Assembly: GCA_967755175.1 (NCBI GenBank)
Contig: CBRAFO010000002.1
Location: forward strand, 1-64,000
Origin: Rariglobus sp967755175
GTDB lineage: Bacteria; Verrucomicrobiota; Verrucomicrobiia; Opitutales; Opitutaceae
Direction: 5' to 3'
DNA: 64,000 nt
The notes under the pieces are model-generated. The model was given only the letters and a program-made list of their open reading frames with translations. It did no database searches and was not told the origin of the DNA. The position numbers and the translations under genes were made by a program. Positions 26,999 through 36,575 of this stretch are shown one piece after another (position 1 is the stretch's first letter; every line of letters starts with the position of its first letter).

Positions 26999-28263
26999 GC
27001 AGGTGATTGAGCGTTCTTTGAGACCGCCAAACCCAGACGCCGGCAAGCTTTCGCAACGGCGCGCTGACCGGCTGGCACCATAACCACGTCAAGCGGTTGC
27101 GTGGCGACTCCATCAATGCGGCGCAACTCGGCGATGACCGCATCGCGCGAAACACAATCCGCGGCGCGGGTGTGAATGCGCACGTCTGAAGGAAGCCATG
27201 CCGGTAAGTCCACCGGCGCTCCGTGCGACACGCTGCACTCCCAACCAATGTCTGGAAATGTCGGTTCGGGTGCAGGCCATACCGAGTCGCCCAGATCGAG
27301 CCAGACGAGCACACGACGAGGTTTCGTGCAGGCCGCAAGTGCCGGCTCGCCGGGAGGACGGCCCTTCATGTGCAACGGTTGGGTGCGAGTGCGCCAGCGG
27401 TCTTGCAGCCAGAACACGTCCCCCGGGCTTTCGCGGATCATTTCTTCGAGCAGCTTCATGCAGGCGAGCGTTGTGGGCTCACCGGTTAACCTATGGAGTT
27501 TCAACACCCACCGGCCAGGAGCGACCGTGCGCATCGACAAGCCGATGACTGGCGTGCCGAGCCTTCGAGAAAGAATGGCCGGCAACGGCGTGCAACTCGT
27601 CAGGCGTCCAAAAAACGGCACGATTTCACCCGAGGATTCGGCGCGTTGGTCGCCAAGAATACCCAACACCCCTCCACCGCGAACGAACGAAGCCATGGCA
27701 AGGGGGTTGGAGCGTTTTTCAAACAACTCGAGCCCGACACTGCGTCGCACCGCCTTGACGTGCTCATCCATCAACGGGTTGTTCAGCAGCCGGTAGATCG
27801 TGCCCCCTTTATGACCGGGCGGAAGCAGTTGGGGAAATACATGAGCAAGCGCCTCCCAGTTACCCATGTGGGCGAGCAGCACAACAGCCCCCCTATCCGC
27901 GGAGATAACCTCATGGCACAGCTCAATATTTTCAATACTCACCACTTCACTCAGCCGTCGCGAATCGAGACCAGCGGTTCGCAATGAACCGATGAGGTTG
28001 GCGCCACTTCGGCGAAACACTTCATCGACCAGCCGAGTCAGTTCGTCCGGCGTTTTCTCATCTCCGAACGCGATGCGCAGGTTTCGGGCAACAATCTTCC
28101 GGCGCGCAGGAAAAGCTCTCCCTGCCAGAGCGCCCAACGCCGTGCCCAAATGAGCGGCGAGGCGGGCACTGAGCAGCCCCACCAGCATTTCCAACATCAA
28201 ATAGAAGGCCCACTCCAGTCGCCAGCGGACCCGCAGGCCCAAGGGAGGAGACTTGCGACTCAT
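26995..28263 (-). CDS. LpxL/HtrB-type lipid A acyltransferase with C-terminal extension
   Basis: 422 residues; enzymes of this family are about 300. Inner-membrane enzyme that adds a secondary acyl chain to Kdo-lipid A. A hydrophobic N-terminus (about 15-50) is followed by the catalytic H-x4-E motif in LLAHMGNWEAL (H132...E137), GGGVLGILGDQRAESSGEIVPFFG and WLQDRWRTR, all family features. After about residue 310 a further stretch of about 110 residues begins with RRVLVWLDLGDSVWPAP, which vaguely recalls the N-terminus of heptosyltransferases but is too short to be one. It leads the minus-strand polysaccharide operon. Confidence 0.85.
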   Translation of the reverse strand: MSRKSPPLGLRVRWRLEWAFYLMLEMLVGLLSARLAAHLGTALGALAGRAFPARRKIVARNLRIAFGDEKTPDELTRLVDEVFRRSGANLIGSLRTAGLDSRRLSEVVSIENIELCHEVISADRGAVVLLAHMGNWEALAHVFPQLLPPGHKGGTIYRLLNNPLMDEHVKAVRRSVGLELFEKRSNPLAMASFVRGGGVLGILGDQRAESSGEIVPFFGRLTSCTPLPAILSRRLGTPVIGLSMRTVAPGRWVLKLHRLTGEPTTLACMKLLEEMIRESPGDVFWLQDRWRTRTQPLHMKGRPPGEPALAACTKPRRVLVWLDLGDSVWPAPEPTFPDIGWECSVSHGAPVDLPAWLPSDVRIHTRAADCVSRDAVIAELRRIDGVATQPLDVVMVPAGQRAVAKACRRLGLAVSKNAQSPA

Positions 28264-28433
28264 GCGACGAATAGCGGCGCTCGGGAAGACAAGCGCAGGG
28301 GAGTGATGACTGGTGAAAAACGGGTCAAGCGGCGGACTTTAGATTCCCGACCTCGCTGGGCAAGCTCGCTCGTCGACAGCATCTTGTCGCCCAAGCTTGC
28401 AGTCCGCTCCGCTTCACGCCCCTTTTTGGGGCC

Positions 28434-30182
28434 ATGGCGCTCCTCACGGTTTCAGACCTTCGCACCTATTTTCACACGCGCAGCGGCGTTTATCGCGCGG
28501 TGGACGGGGTCAGTTTCCATCTCGAACGCGGCGAGATCCTCGGCATCGTCGGCGAATCCGGCTCGGGCAAATCGGTTACGTGCTACTCCTTGATGGGCCT
28601 CGTCCCCCAGCCGCCCGGCCGCATCGAGAGCGGCACCGCGATGTTCGATGGCGTTGATCTGCTGCATTGTTCGCCGAAGGAGGCCCGCTCCATCCGCGGA
28701 AAGCGCATCTCGATGATCTTCCAAGATCCGATGACGTCGCTGAATCCCTACACGCGCGTCTCCGACCAGATCATCGAGCCGCTGCTTATCCACGAAAAGA
28801 TCTCCCGCAAAGACGCCCTCGCCCGCGCGCTCACCATGCTGGAGGCCGTCGGTATCACCGATGCCGCCAAGCGCATGCACAGCTACCCGCACGAGTTCTC
28901 CGGCGGCATGCGGCAACGCGTGATGATCGCCATGGCGTTGATCACCCGTCCCGACATCCTCATCGCCGACGAACCCACCACCGCTCTCGACGTGACGGTG
29001 CAGGCGCAAATCCTCGCGCTCATCAAAAAACTCCAGCGCGAGTTCGGCATGGCGGTGATCTTCGTGACCCACGACCTCGGCGTCGTCTCCGGCCTCTGCG
29101 ACCGCGTGCAGGTCATGTATGCCGGTCGCATCATGGAAACCGCCGACACGCGCACGCTCTTCCAGAACCCGCAACATCCCTATACCAAAGCACTCCAACG
29201 CTGCGTGCCCGCACTCCAGGAAAAAGGCCGCCCGCTCTTCACGATCCCCGGCCTTCCGCCCGACCTGTCCAAGCCCATTTCCGAAACCGAACTGCTCGCT
29301 CGCTTCGATTTTTCGGCGGACGCGTCCTCGTCGGCATCCGCCGGAGCCGCCGCACCCGCCGCGCCGACCCGCCCGCCGGTTGATCAAAACGATGTCATTC
29401 TTTCGGTGAAGGCGGTCTCCACCCACTTCACCGGTCGCGCCGCTGGCCTCTTCGGCAAGCCGGCCGACGCCGTTCGCGCCGTCGATGGCGTGAGTTTTGA
29501 TGTGAAACGCGGCGAAGTCATCGGCCTCGTGGGCGAATCCGGCTCGGGCAAATCCACGCTCGGCCGCACCATCATGCAGTTGATCCCGCCCACCTCGGGC
29601 GCGGTTATCCTCGAAGGCAAAAATCTCACCGAAGGCACCTCGGGCGAACTCGCCGCCGTGCGCCGCGACCTGCAGATGGTTTTCCAAGATCCGTTCGCCT
29701 CGCTCAACCCGCGCATGACGATCTTCGCCACGCTCGCCGAGCCACTGGTTGTTCACCGGATGTGTAAGCCGGCCGAGGTAACCGCCCGCGTGATCGAGCT
29801 GATGCGTCAAGTCGGCCTGCCCGCGCGCGACATGCAGAAATACCCGCACGAGTTCTCCGGCGGACAGCGCCAGCGCATTGCCATTGCCCGAGCGCTCGCG
29901 CTCAACCCCAAGGTCATCGTCGCAGACGAACCGGTTTCGGCCCTCGATGTTTCCATCCAGGCGCAAATCTTGAACCTTCTCGCCGATTTGGTCCGCCGGC
30001 TGAACCTCACGTTGATTTTCATTTCGCACGACCTCTCCGTCGTGAAACACATCTCTGACCGCATCGCCGTGATGTATCGCGGTAAGATCGTCGAGATGGG
30101 CTCGGCCCTCGATGTGATGGAACGGCCGCAACACGATTACACCCGCACGTTGCTGAGCGCGATTCCGCGCATCGAACGGTAA
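28434..30182 (+). CDS. Oligopeptide-type ABC importer ATPase, two fused domains (DppD-DppF-like)
   Basis: 582 residues with two complete ATPase modules. Module 1 (about 1-270): Walker A GESGSGKSVTC, signature FSGGMRQRVMIA, Walker B ILIADEPTTALDV. Module 2 (about 320-582): Walker A GESGSGKSTLGR, signature FSGGQRQRIAIA, Walker B VIVADEPVSALDV. A Ser/Ala/Pro-rich linker (about 295-325) joins them. This is the arrangement of GsiA/YejF proteins that power peptide, glutathione or microcin import; each module carries the C-terminal oligopeptide-transporter tail (IPGLPPD). No permease or binding-protein gene is adjacent, so the partners must be elsewhere. Confidence 0.9.
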   Translation: MALLTVSDLRTYFHTRSGVYRAVDGVSFHLERGEILGIVGESGSGKSVTCYSLMGLVPQPPGRIESGTAMFDGVDLLHCSPKEARSIRGKRISMIFQDPMTSLNPYTRVSDQIIEPLLIHEKISRKDALARALTMLEAVGITDAAKRMHSYPHEFSGGMRQRVMIAMALITRPDILIADEPTTALDVTVQAQILALIKKLQREFGMAVIFVTHDLGVVSGLCDRVQVMYAGRIMETADTRTLFQNPQHPYTKALQRCVPALQEKGRPLFTIPGLPPDLSKPISETELLARFDFSADASSSASAGAAAPAAPTRPPVDQNDVILSVKAVSTHFTGRAAGLFGKPADAVRAVDGVSFDVKRGEVIGLVGESGSGKSTLGRTIMQLIPPTSGAVILEGKNLTEGTSGELAAVRRDLQMVFQDPFASLNPRMTIFATLAEPLVVHRMCKPAEVTARVIELMRQVGLPARDMQKYPHEFSGGQRQRIAIARALALNPKVIVADEPVSALDVSIQAQILNLLADLVRRLNLTLIFISHDLSVVKHISDRIAVMYRGKIVEMGSALDVMERPQHDYTRTLLSAIPRIER

Positions 30183-30211
30183 GGTCCTGTTTACGGGCGA
30201 TGGTCCGACAC

Positions 30212-30263
30212 GTGGGAGCGAGCTTGCTCGCGAGATCGGAATCGCGAGCAAGCTCGCTCCCAC
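30212..30263. repeat. REP-like hairpin, 22-bp perfect stem
   Basis: Arms 30212-30233 and 30242-30263 are perfect reverse complements with an 8-nt loop. The core GTGGGAGCGAGCTTGCTCGC is related in layout to the 12051-type elements (G-G-A-G-C then an inner palindrome with a TT centre), but with a different inner sequence. It lies between the ABC ATPase and typA and may end or stabilise the upstream transcript. Confidence 0.88.
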
Positions 30264-30400
30264 CTGCGGCTTCAACCGCGCATCCTCATCCAGCTGCTTC
30301 TCCCGGCGACGTTTTCGTTACGCGCCGCCTTAGGCCTTGCCAAGCTCCGGGGAGCCACGCACGTTCTTCCCTTTTTCAAAGACGAACGAGTCCCGAGATT

Positions 30401-32218
30401 ATGAACCAGAACATCCGCAATATCGCCATCATCGCCCACGTTGACCATGGTAAGACCACCTTGGTTGACCAACTCCTCAAAGAGGGTGGCGTTTACCGTG
30501 CCAACCAAGCTGTCGAGGTCCGCGCCATGGACTCCATGGATCTCGAAAAGGAAAAGGGCATCACGATCAAGGCCAAGAACACCTCCGTTCACTGGCAGGG
30601 TAAGATCGTCAACATTCTCGACACCCCCGGCCACGCCGACTTCGGCGGCGAAGTCGAGCGCGCCCTCCGCATGGTGGACGGCGTTCTCCTCGTGATCGAT
30701 GCCTATGACGGACCCCAGGCGCAGACGCGCTTCGTGCTCCGCAAGGCCCTCGCCCACGGCCTCAAGGTCGTCATCGTCATCAACAAGATCGACCGTCCGA
30801 ACGCCGATCCGGCCAAGATGTATGACAAGGTTCTCGAACTCCTCATGGAACTCGAGGCCACCGAGGAGCAGTTCGACGCTCCCGTCGTTTACGGTTCCGG
30901 CCGCGACGGCTACATGATGTATCACCTCGGCGAAGAGAAGAAGGACATGACCCCCCTCTTCCAGACGATCATCGACCACGTTCCGCCGCCTTTCGCCAAG
31001 CCCGAAGAGCCCTTCCACATGCTCGTCTCCAACATCGATTGGTCCGACTACGTCGGCCGTATCGCTGTCGGCAAGATCCTCGGCGGCACCATCAAGGTTG
31101 GCGACCCGATGTTCGTCATCCGCCACAACGAAGCCGGCAAGAAGGTCCGCTCCAAGGTCACCAAGATTTTCGAGTTCACTGGTCTCGGTCAGCGCGAAGT
31201 CGAAACGGCCACCGCCGGTAACATCATCGGTCTCGCCGGTTTTGAAGACGTGGACATCGGCGACACCCTCGACGTGCGCGAAGACGCCCACGCCCTGCCC
31301 TTCACCCAGATCGATCCCCCGACGCTGGAGATGCAGTTCGCCGTTAACGACGGCCCGCTCGTCGGCACCGAGGGCAAGCTCGTCACCTCGCGCCAGATCC
31401 GCGAGCGTCTGATGCGCGAGCTGAAGACCAACGTCTCCATCTACATCGACGACGCTGACCGCGCCGGCGTGTTCAACGTCAAGGCCCGCGGCACGATGCA
31501 GGTCGCCGTCCTCGTCGAGACCATGCGCCGCGAAGGCTTCGAGCTCCTCGTTTCCCGCCCGACCGTGATCGAAAAGGTGGTCGATGGCGCCCGCCACGAG
31601 CCTTACGAGACCGTCTGGATCGAAGTTCCGGACGAGTGCGTTGGCTCCATCATGCAGAACCTTGCGAACCGCAAGGGTCAGCTGACCAACATGGAGAAGC
31701 TCACCGCGACCACGATGATCGAAGCGACCATCACCACGCGCGGCCTCATCGGCTTGGAAATCGACGTGATCAACGCCACCAGCGGCCGCGGCATCACGAG
31801 CCATCTCTTCAAGGAATACGGCCCCTACGCGGGCGAAGTCCTCACCCGTATGACCGGCGTGATCACCGCGACCGAAGCCGGCGAGACCACCACCTACGCA
31901 CTCCTCATGGTGCAGGACCGCGGCAAGCTCTTCATCGGACCCGGTGAAGAAGTTTACGAAGGCATGATCGTCGGCGAGAATCCTCGCAACGAAGACATCT
32001 CCTGCAACGCCGTGCGCGAAAAGGCCCTCACGAACTTCCGTTCGCAGGGTTCGGGTGTGGCCACCGGCCTCATTCCCGCCGCCAAGATGTCCCTCGAGCG
32101 CGCGCTCGAATACATCGCGTCGGACGAGCTCCTCGAGGTCACCCCGAAGAACCTCCGCCTCCGCAAGCGCATCCTCAACACCGGCGAGCGCCTCAAGGCC
32201 AAGAAGTCCGGCAAGTAA
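30401..32218 (+). CDS. typA: Ribosome-associated GTPase TypA/BipA
   Basis: 605 residues from the ATG at 30401 (MNQNIRNIAIIAHVDHGKTT); the frame is open further upstream without coding pattern. EF-G-like translational GTPase that binds the ribosome under stress and aids 50S assembly. G1 is AHVDHGKTTL, G2 area EKGITIKAKN, G3 DTPGHADF, G4 NKIDRPNA. Domains II and III follow, and the C-terminal domain special to TypA ends KAKKSGK. Strong codon bias suggests high expression. A textbook terminator follows 40 bp after the stop. Confidence 0.98.
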   Translation: MNQNIRNIAIIAHVDHGKTTLVDQLLKEGGVYRANQAVEVRAMDSMDLEKEKGITIKAKNTSVHWQGKIVNILDTPGHADFGGEVERALRMVDGVLLVIDAYDGPQAQTRFVLRKALAHGLKVVIVINKIDRPNADPAKMYDKVLELLMELEATEEQFDAPVVYGSGRDGYMMYHLGEEKKDMTPLFQTIIDHVPPPFAKPEEPFHMLVSNIDWSDYVGRIAVGKILGGTIKVGDPMFVIRHNEAGKKVRSKVTKIFEFTGLGQREVETATAGNIIGLAGFEDVDIGDTLDVREDAHALPFTQIDPPTLEMQFAVNDGPLVGTEGKLVTSRQIRERLMRELKTNVSIYIDDADRAGVFNVKARGTMQVAVLVETMRREGFELLVSRPTVIEKVVDGARHEPYETVWIEVPDECVGSIMQNLANRKGQLTNMEKLTATTMIEATITTRGLIGLEIDVINATSGRGITSHLFKEYGPYAGEVLTRMTGVITATEAGETTTYALLMVQDRGKLFIGPGEEVYEGMIVGENPRNEDISCNAVREKALTNFRSQGSGVATGLIPAAKMSLERALEYIASDELLEVTPKNLRLRKRILNTGERLKAKKSGK

Positions 32219-32258
32219 GCGATACGCGTTCCTTTAAACGAGCGCATCGCTTCACGAG

Positions 32259-32286
32259 GCCGCCGGCTCACCCCGGCGGCTTTTTT
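32259..32286 (+). terminator. Rho-independent terminator of typA
   Basis: A perfect 8-bp stem GCCGCCGG / CCGGCGGC with a 6-nt loop, followed by TTTTTT, 40 bp downstream of the typA stop codon. Confidence 0.92.
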
Positions 32287-32353
32287 GTGCCCATCGGCGT
32301 CGGCGACGCGCTCCGGTGTTGTCCTTTAAACGCCATTCCGTTCGCTTCTAGCG

Positions 32354-34192
32354 GTGAGCATCACCCTCGGCTCCAGGTTGCGAACGTTCTGGATTCTTGC
32401 CCGACCCTTTTGGACGTCGGAGGAGAAAAAGCCTGCGTGGGCACTCCTGCTGGCCGTCACCGCGTTCACGGTTGCGGAGAACTGGATCGGCATCCGCCTC
32501 TCCTACTGGAACCGCTCGTTTTTCGACACCGTCCAGCGCGGCGACTACGGCTACTTTGTCCACCTCGGTGGCGTGATGATCGGGCTGATTTTTCTCTCGA
32601 TCACCTTCTGGCTGGCGCAGGACTTTTTCTTCTCGTCGCTCAAGATCCGCTGGCGGCGCTGGATGACCGCACGATTCCTCGATCAGTGGCTCGGCGACCG
32701 CGCGCATTACCTCGGCCAGCTCGACTCGATTCACGGAGACAACCCCGACCAACGCATCAGTGAGGACATCCGCAGCTTCGTGTTCACGTCACTCGACTTG
32801 TTCATGCAGCTGCTCTCGGCGCTGATCGGCTTCGTCGCGTTCGTCGTCATTCTCTGGACGCTTTCCGCCGGTCCGCCCACGCCGCACGGAGTGCCGCCGC
32901 CCGTTCACCTCCCGGCAAACTACGCGTGGTTTCAGCCCGCGTTCCTCGCCTTCTGGAACGCGTATCAAACCAGCATGGCGTTTATCACGTCCATCCCCGG
33001 GCACTTGGTGTGGTTTTGCTTTCTCTATTCGTGGCTCGGTAGCTGGCTGGTGAACCGCGTCGGCCGTCCGATCATCGGACTCGCCTATGAACAGGAAAAG
33101 TTGGAAGCCGATTTCCGCTTCGGCCTGATCCGTCTGCGCGAGAACAGCGAGAGCACAGCGCTCATCGAGGGCGAACCCGCCGAGCGCCGGACCTTGGGTG
33201 CGAGTTTTTCTCGGATCGTGGGCAACTTCAACGCACGCCTCGTGAAGCAGATCCATCTTAACGCGTTCAAGGCGGTTTATTTTCGCCTGTCCGACTCCGT
33301 CCCGTTGCTCCTCTCCGCGCCTCGTTTTTTCGCCGGCACGATCAGCCTCGGCCAGCTGACCCAGCTCACCGGCGCCTTCGGTCGCGTGCAGAGCTGCCTT
33401 AATCTTTTCATTAACAGTTACGAGACCATCGCCGGCTGGTGGGCGGTGACCCAGCGACTGGAAGGCTTCGTTCGCGGTATCGACCATGCGCACGAGCTAC
33501 GCAACTCGCAGAGTCTCATCTATTCCTCCGGCCGCGTTGGGCACGAACTCGTCGTCAAAAACCTCGCGCTCTTCCGCCCCAACGGGAAACCGCTGCTGGC
33601 GCCCGTCAACTTCACTCTTTCTCCGGGAGACTCCGTGTTGATTACCGGCCCGTCCGGCTGCGGCAAAAGCACCTTGCTGCGCGCCCTGGCCGGCCTGTGG
33701 CCCTACGAGCACGGATTCGTTCACCTACCCGCGCCTTTCCGTTGCATGGTGATGCCGCAACGCCCCTACCTTCCGATCGGCTCATTGCGCGCCGCCATTT
33801 GCTATCCCGAGCCGCCGGATAAGTTTTCCGATGACGCCCTCCGCACCGCTCTCGCACTCGCCCAAGCCCCTTCCTTGGCCTCGCGCCTCGACGAGGAAGC
33901 CCACTGGTCGCAATTCCTCTCCGGCGGCGAACAGCAACGCGTCGCCCTCGCCCGCATTTTTCTGCTCAAACCCGACTGGCTCTTTCTCGACGAAGCCACC
34001 GCGGCGATGGATGAAGCCGCCGAGCATTCCTTCTACATGAGCCTCCGCGCCACCTTGCCCGAAATTTTCTATCTGACCATCGCCCATCGCAGCACCCTGC
34101 GCGCGGTGCATGCCCGCCAACTACGCGTGCTCACCCATGAAGATGGCACCCACCATCTCACCGAAGTGAACAACGCGATGTCGAATTGGTAA
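32354..34192 (+). CDS. SbmA/BacA-like ABC transporter (YddA type), membrane and ATPase domains fused
   Basis: 612 residues, starting with GTG at 32354. The N-terminal half has about six transmembrane segments and the residues FDTVQRGDYGYF and YEQEKLEADFRFGLIRLRE typical of the SbmA/BacA membrane domain. The C-terminal half is an ATPase: Walker A GPSGCGKST, LSGGEQQRVALAR, Walker B WLFLDEATAAMDE. YddA-type proteins join the SbmA fold to an ATPase and are related to peroxisomal ABCD transporters of acyl-CoA; BacA-type proteins import peptides. The substrate here is unknown. It stands alone between typA and the exbB operon. Confidence 0.88.
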   Translation: MSITLGSRLRTFWILARPFWTSEEKKPAWALLLAVTAFTVAENWIGIRLSYWNRSFFDTVQRGDYGYFVHLGGVMIGLIFLSITFWLAQDFFFSSLKIRWRRWMTARFLDQWLGDRAHYLGQLDSIHGDNPDQRISEDIRSFVFTSLDLFMQLLSALIGFVAFVVILWTLSAGPPTPHGVPPPVHLPANYAWFQPAFLAFWNAYQTSMAFITSIPGHLVWFCFLYSWLGSWLVNRVGRPIIGLAYEQEKLEADFRFGLIRLRENSESTALIEGEPAERRTLGASFSRIVGNFNARLVKQIHLNAFKAVYFRLSDSVPLLLSAPRFFAGTISLGQLTQLTGAFGRVQSCLNLFINSYETIAGWWAVTQRLEGFVRGIDHAHELRNSQSLIYSSGRVGHELVVKNLALFRPNGKPLLAPVNFTLSPGDSVLITGPSGCGKSTLLRALAGLWPYEHGFVHLPAPFRCMVMPQRPYLPIGSLRAAICYPEPPDKFSDDALRTALALAQAPSLASRLDEEAHWSQFLSGGEQQRVALARIFLLKPDWLFLDEATAAMDEAAEHSFYMSLRATLPEIFYLTIAHRSTLRAVHARQLRVLTHEDGTHHLTEVNNAMSNW

Positions 34193-34298
34193 CGCATCAC
34201 GCTCGCCACGTCGTTCGCCGGGACAAACGCGGCAACGGTGGCCGATCCTTTTAATTCGATACCCCGTATCAACTACTGCACTTCTCCCTCTTTCGTTT

Positions 34299-34988
34299 AT
34301 GCCAACCACGCCTTTCCTCGCCTTCCTGATGGGCCAGTCGCCGATGGAGCTTTTCTCTCACGGCGGCCCGATCATGTGGCCGATTTTGATCGTCTCTTTC
34401 CTCGCCGTCACGGTCGTGGTCGAGCGCACGATTTTCCTGATTCGAGAAAACTCCACCCGTGAGCCCGAGGTGGTTGAAAAGATGCTCGAATATGTAGAGG
34501 GCCGCGACACCGAGCGCGCGGTCGCCCTGGGCAAGAAGAGCCCCGATTACGTTGCTCGCATTCTCGTTTACGCGCTCACACACAAAGAGCACTCGCTGCC
34601 CAACGCGTTTATGCGCGCCGCCAATCGCGAGCTCGCGCGTTTCCAGCAAGGCATGGCGTGGCTGGACACCTGCATCACCGCCGCGCCCTTGCTCGGCCTG
34701 CTCGGCACCGTGACCGGCATGATGAACACCTTCGGCGCGCTCGGCAGTGGCGACATCGCCGCCAGCGCCAGCAAGATCACCGGCGGCGTGGGCGAAGCCC
34801 TCATCGCAACCGCCTGCGGCCTCGGCATCGCGATCATCGGCCTCTTCCCCTACAACATTCTCAACGCCCGCGTGGAAGCGGCTCGGCACGATATCTCCGA
34901 CGCGTCCAACGCCCTTGAGGTCATCATCCAAAAAGCTGCGGCCAGCAGCGCGCCCACAGCCGCCGCCGCCCCGTCGCCTCGCGCATGA
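34299..34988 (+). CDS. exbB: ExbB/TolQ-family proton channel
   Basis: 229 residues with three transmembrane helices: about 23-43, then 120-145 and 160-180. The core LDTCITAAPLLGLLGTVTGM is the conserved proton-pathway segment of MotA/TolQ/ExbB proteins. With ExbD it uses the proton gradient to energise a TonB protein that drives outer-membrane receptors. It is first in a co-directional operon: its stop overlaps the next start by 4 bp (34985-34988). N-terminal ORF residues (MPTTPFLAFLMGQS) include no signal peptide. The Pro/Ala-rich tail is not conserved. Confidence 0.93.
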   Translation: MPTTPFLAFLMGQSPMELFSHGGPIMWPILIVSFLAVTVVVERTIFLIRENSTREPEVVEKMLEYVEGRDTERAVALGKKSPDYVARILVYALTHKEHSLPNAFMRAANRELARFQQGMAWLDTCITAAPLLGLLGTVTGMMNTFGALGSGDIAASASKITGGVGEALIATACGLGIAIIGLFPYNILNARVEAARHDISDASNALEVIIQKAAASSAPTAAAAPSPRA

Positions 34989-35416
34989 GCAGTTCGCTGC
35001 ACGACCCGTTTGTCAGCGCCCCTAAACGGGCGCGCATCGAGATCATCCCGCTCATCGATGTGATCTTTTTCCTGCTGGCCACGTTCGTGCTCTTCACGCT
35101 CTCGCTCAACAAATCCGGCGGCCTCTCCGTCGCGTTGCCGTCCACCGAGACCAGCCAGCCCCGCGCCTCCGAAGGCGCCGTCACGCTCACGATCACCGCC
35201 GAGGGCACGTTGGCGTGGGATCAAAAGCCCGTGACGCTGGAAGAGTTCATCGCGCTCCTTCAGGCCTATAAGCTGAGCACGCCCGAGCCACGCGTGTTGA
35301 TCAACGGCGATGAAAACGCGCAGTTCGCCCAAGCCCGCTACGTGATCGACGAAGTCCGCAAGGCGGGCATCTCGAAGATCCTCATCGAAACCCGCGTCCG
35401 CCCCGCTGGCTCCTGA
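34985..35416 (+). CDS. exbD1: ExbD/TolR-family protein, first copy
   Basis: 143 residues: short cytoplasmic start (KRARIEIIPLIDVIFFLLATF), one transmembrane helix with the conserved membrane Asp (LIDVIFF) and a periplasmic domain ending ILIETRVRPAGS. Partner of ExbB in proton-driven energy transduction. Overlaps exbB by 4 bp. A second, clearly homologous copy follows after 34 bp; both carry almost the same N-terminal segment, showing tandem duplication. Confidence 0.93.
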   Translation: MSSSLHDPFVSAPKRARIEIIPLIDVIFFLLATFVLFTLSLNKSGGLSVALPSTETSQPRASEGAVTLTITAEGTLAWDQKPVTLEEFIALLQAYKLSTPEPRVLINGDENAQFAQARYVIDEVRKAGISKILIETRVRPAGS

Positions 35417-35450
35417 GCCCGCAACCCGAGAACACCGCACGACCTCAACC

Positions 35451-35885
35451 ATGTCAGGCCCACTCGGAAGACCCACCCTCGGCGGTGCGAAGAAAGCGCG
35501 CATCGAGATCATACCGCTCATCGACGTGATCTTCTTCCTGCTGGCGACGTTCGTCCTGTTCACCCTCTCCCTGAACAAAATCCAATCGCTCCCCGTCGAT
35601 CTGCCCCAAGCCGCCGTCACCGCTCGTCCAAGCACCGCCGATGACATGGTGGTTCTCCAAGTCTCCGAAACCGGCACCGCTTACTGGAACAAGGAGCCGA
35701 TTTCCACCGCCGAGATTCCGCGCCGTCTGCTCGACTACAAAGCCACCACGTCCACGCCTCGCGTGCTCGTCTCCGGCGATGACAAAGCCCACTACGGCGA
35801 CGCCGTCCGTGCGCTCGACGAAGTTCGCAAGGCCGGCATCACCCAGGTCTCCATCGAGACCGCGTTCCGCTCCACCGGTCGTTAA
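35451..35885 (+). CDS. exbD2: ExbD/TolR-family protein, second copy
   Basis: 144 residues with the same layout as the first copy: KKARIEIIPLIDVIFFLLATF, one helix with the key Asp, then a periplasmic domain (VSGDDKAHYGDAVRALDEVRK). Two different ExbD proteins next to a single ExbB suggest a mixed ExbB5-ExbD2 motor with a heterodimer, as reported for some TonB2-type systems, or alternative motors. It is 9 bp ahead of the tonB-like gene. Confidence 0.92.
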   Translation: MSGPLGRPTLGGAKKARIEIIPLIDVIFFLLATFVLFTLSLNKIQSLPVDLPQAAVTARPSTADDMVVLQVSETGTAYWNKEPISTAEIPRRLLDYKATTSTPRVLVSGDDKAHYGDAVRALDEVRKAGITQVSIETAFRSTGR

Positions 35886-35894
35886 CCGCCGCCC

Positions 35895-36572
35895 ATGAAA
35901 CGCGACCTCCTCATCGGCTTTTTCGTAGCGCTTGTTCTGCACGCCGGACTCGCGCTCGGCGGCGATTTTTTCAAAGGCAAACCCGCGCCGGCGTCCGTGG
36001 ACACCGCTATCCCGGTGATCGAACTCGCCCCGCTCCCGCCGGCCGAACCCGATCCCGCCGACTTGGCTGAACCCTCGGGCGAAGCGGGCGGCGGCGATCT
36101 GTCGGACATCGTTCCGCCCATGCAGGCCGACACGCCCGCACCCACCGCCTCGACCTTCGTCCAACCGATCCAGCCCCCGCCTCCGCCCGGCATTACGCGT
36201 CCCACCGGCATCATCGTCATCCCGAGCCGCCCTCCCGGCATCCTCGGCACGGGCGCGGCCGGCGGTTTTAAAAACCTCTTCGACCTCGCCAGTCTCGATC
36301 AACCGCCCGTCGTCCGCGTGCAAGCTCGCCCCGTTTATCCGCACGAGATGAGCCGCGCCGGCATCAATGGCGAAGTCGTGGTCGGCTTCATCGTCGATTC
36401 CGACGGCAACGTGCGCGATCCCTACATCATCAGCTCCACCCATCGCGACTTCGAAGCCGAGGCCCTGCGCGCCGTGGCCCGCGCGAAGTTCAAGCCCGGA
36501 CGCAAAAACGGCGTCAACGTGAGCACCCGCAACGTGCGCCTCCCGATCGTCTTCAACCTTTCGGGTAACTGA
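35895..36572 (+). CDS. tonB: TonB-like energy transducer
   Basis: 225 residues: N-terminal membrane anchor (LIGFFVALVLHAGLALG), a Pro/Glu-rich periplasmic linker (about 35-110) and a C-terminal TonB domain (about 135-225) beginning RPVYPHEMSRAGINGEV and containing VVGFIVDSDGNV and the closing VRLPIVFNL strand. It transmits ExbB/ExbD motion to TonB-dependent receptors. No receptor gene is in the window. The TPR gene begins 3 bp after its stop, within the same operon. Confidence 0.93.
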   Translation: MKRDLLIGFFVALVLHAGLALGGDFFKGKPAPASVDTAIPVIELAPLPPAEPDPADLAEPSGEAGGGDLSDIVPPMQADTPAPTASTFVQPIQPPPPPGITRPTGIIVIPSRPPGILGTGAAGGFKNLFDLASLDQPPVVRVQARPVYPHEMSRAGINGEVVVGFIVDSDGNVRDPYIISSTHRDFEAEALRAVARAKFKPGRKNGVNVSTRNVRLPIVFNLSGN

Positions 36573-36575
36573 GCC

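Noticed and set aside
28452..30275. 607-codon minus-strand frame opposite the double ABC ATPase
   Set aside because: Antisense shadow without motif.
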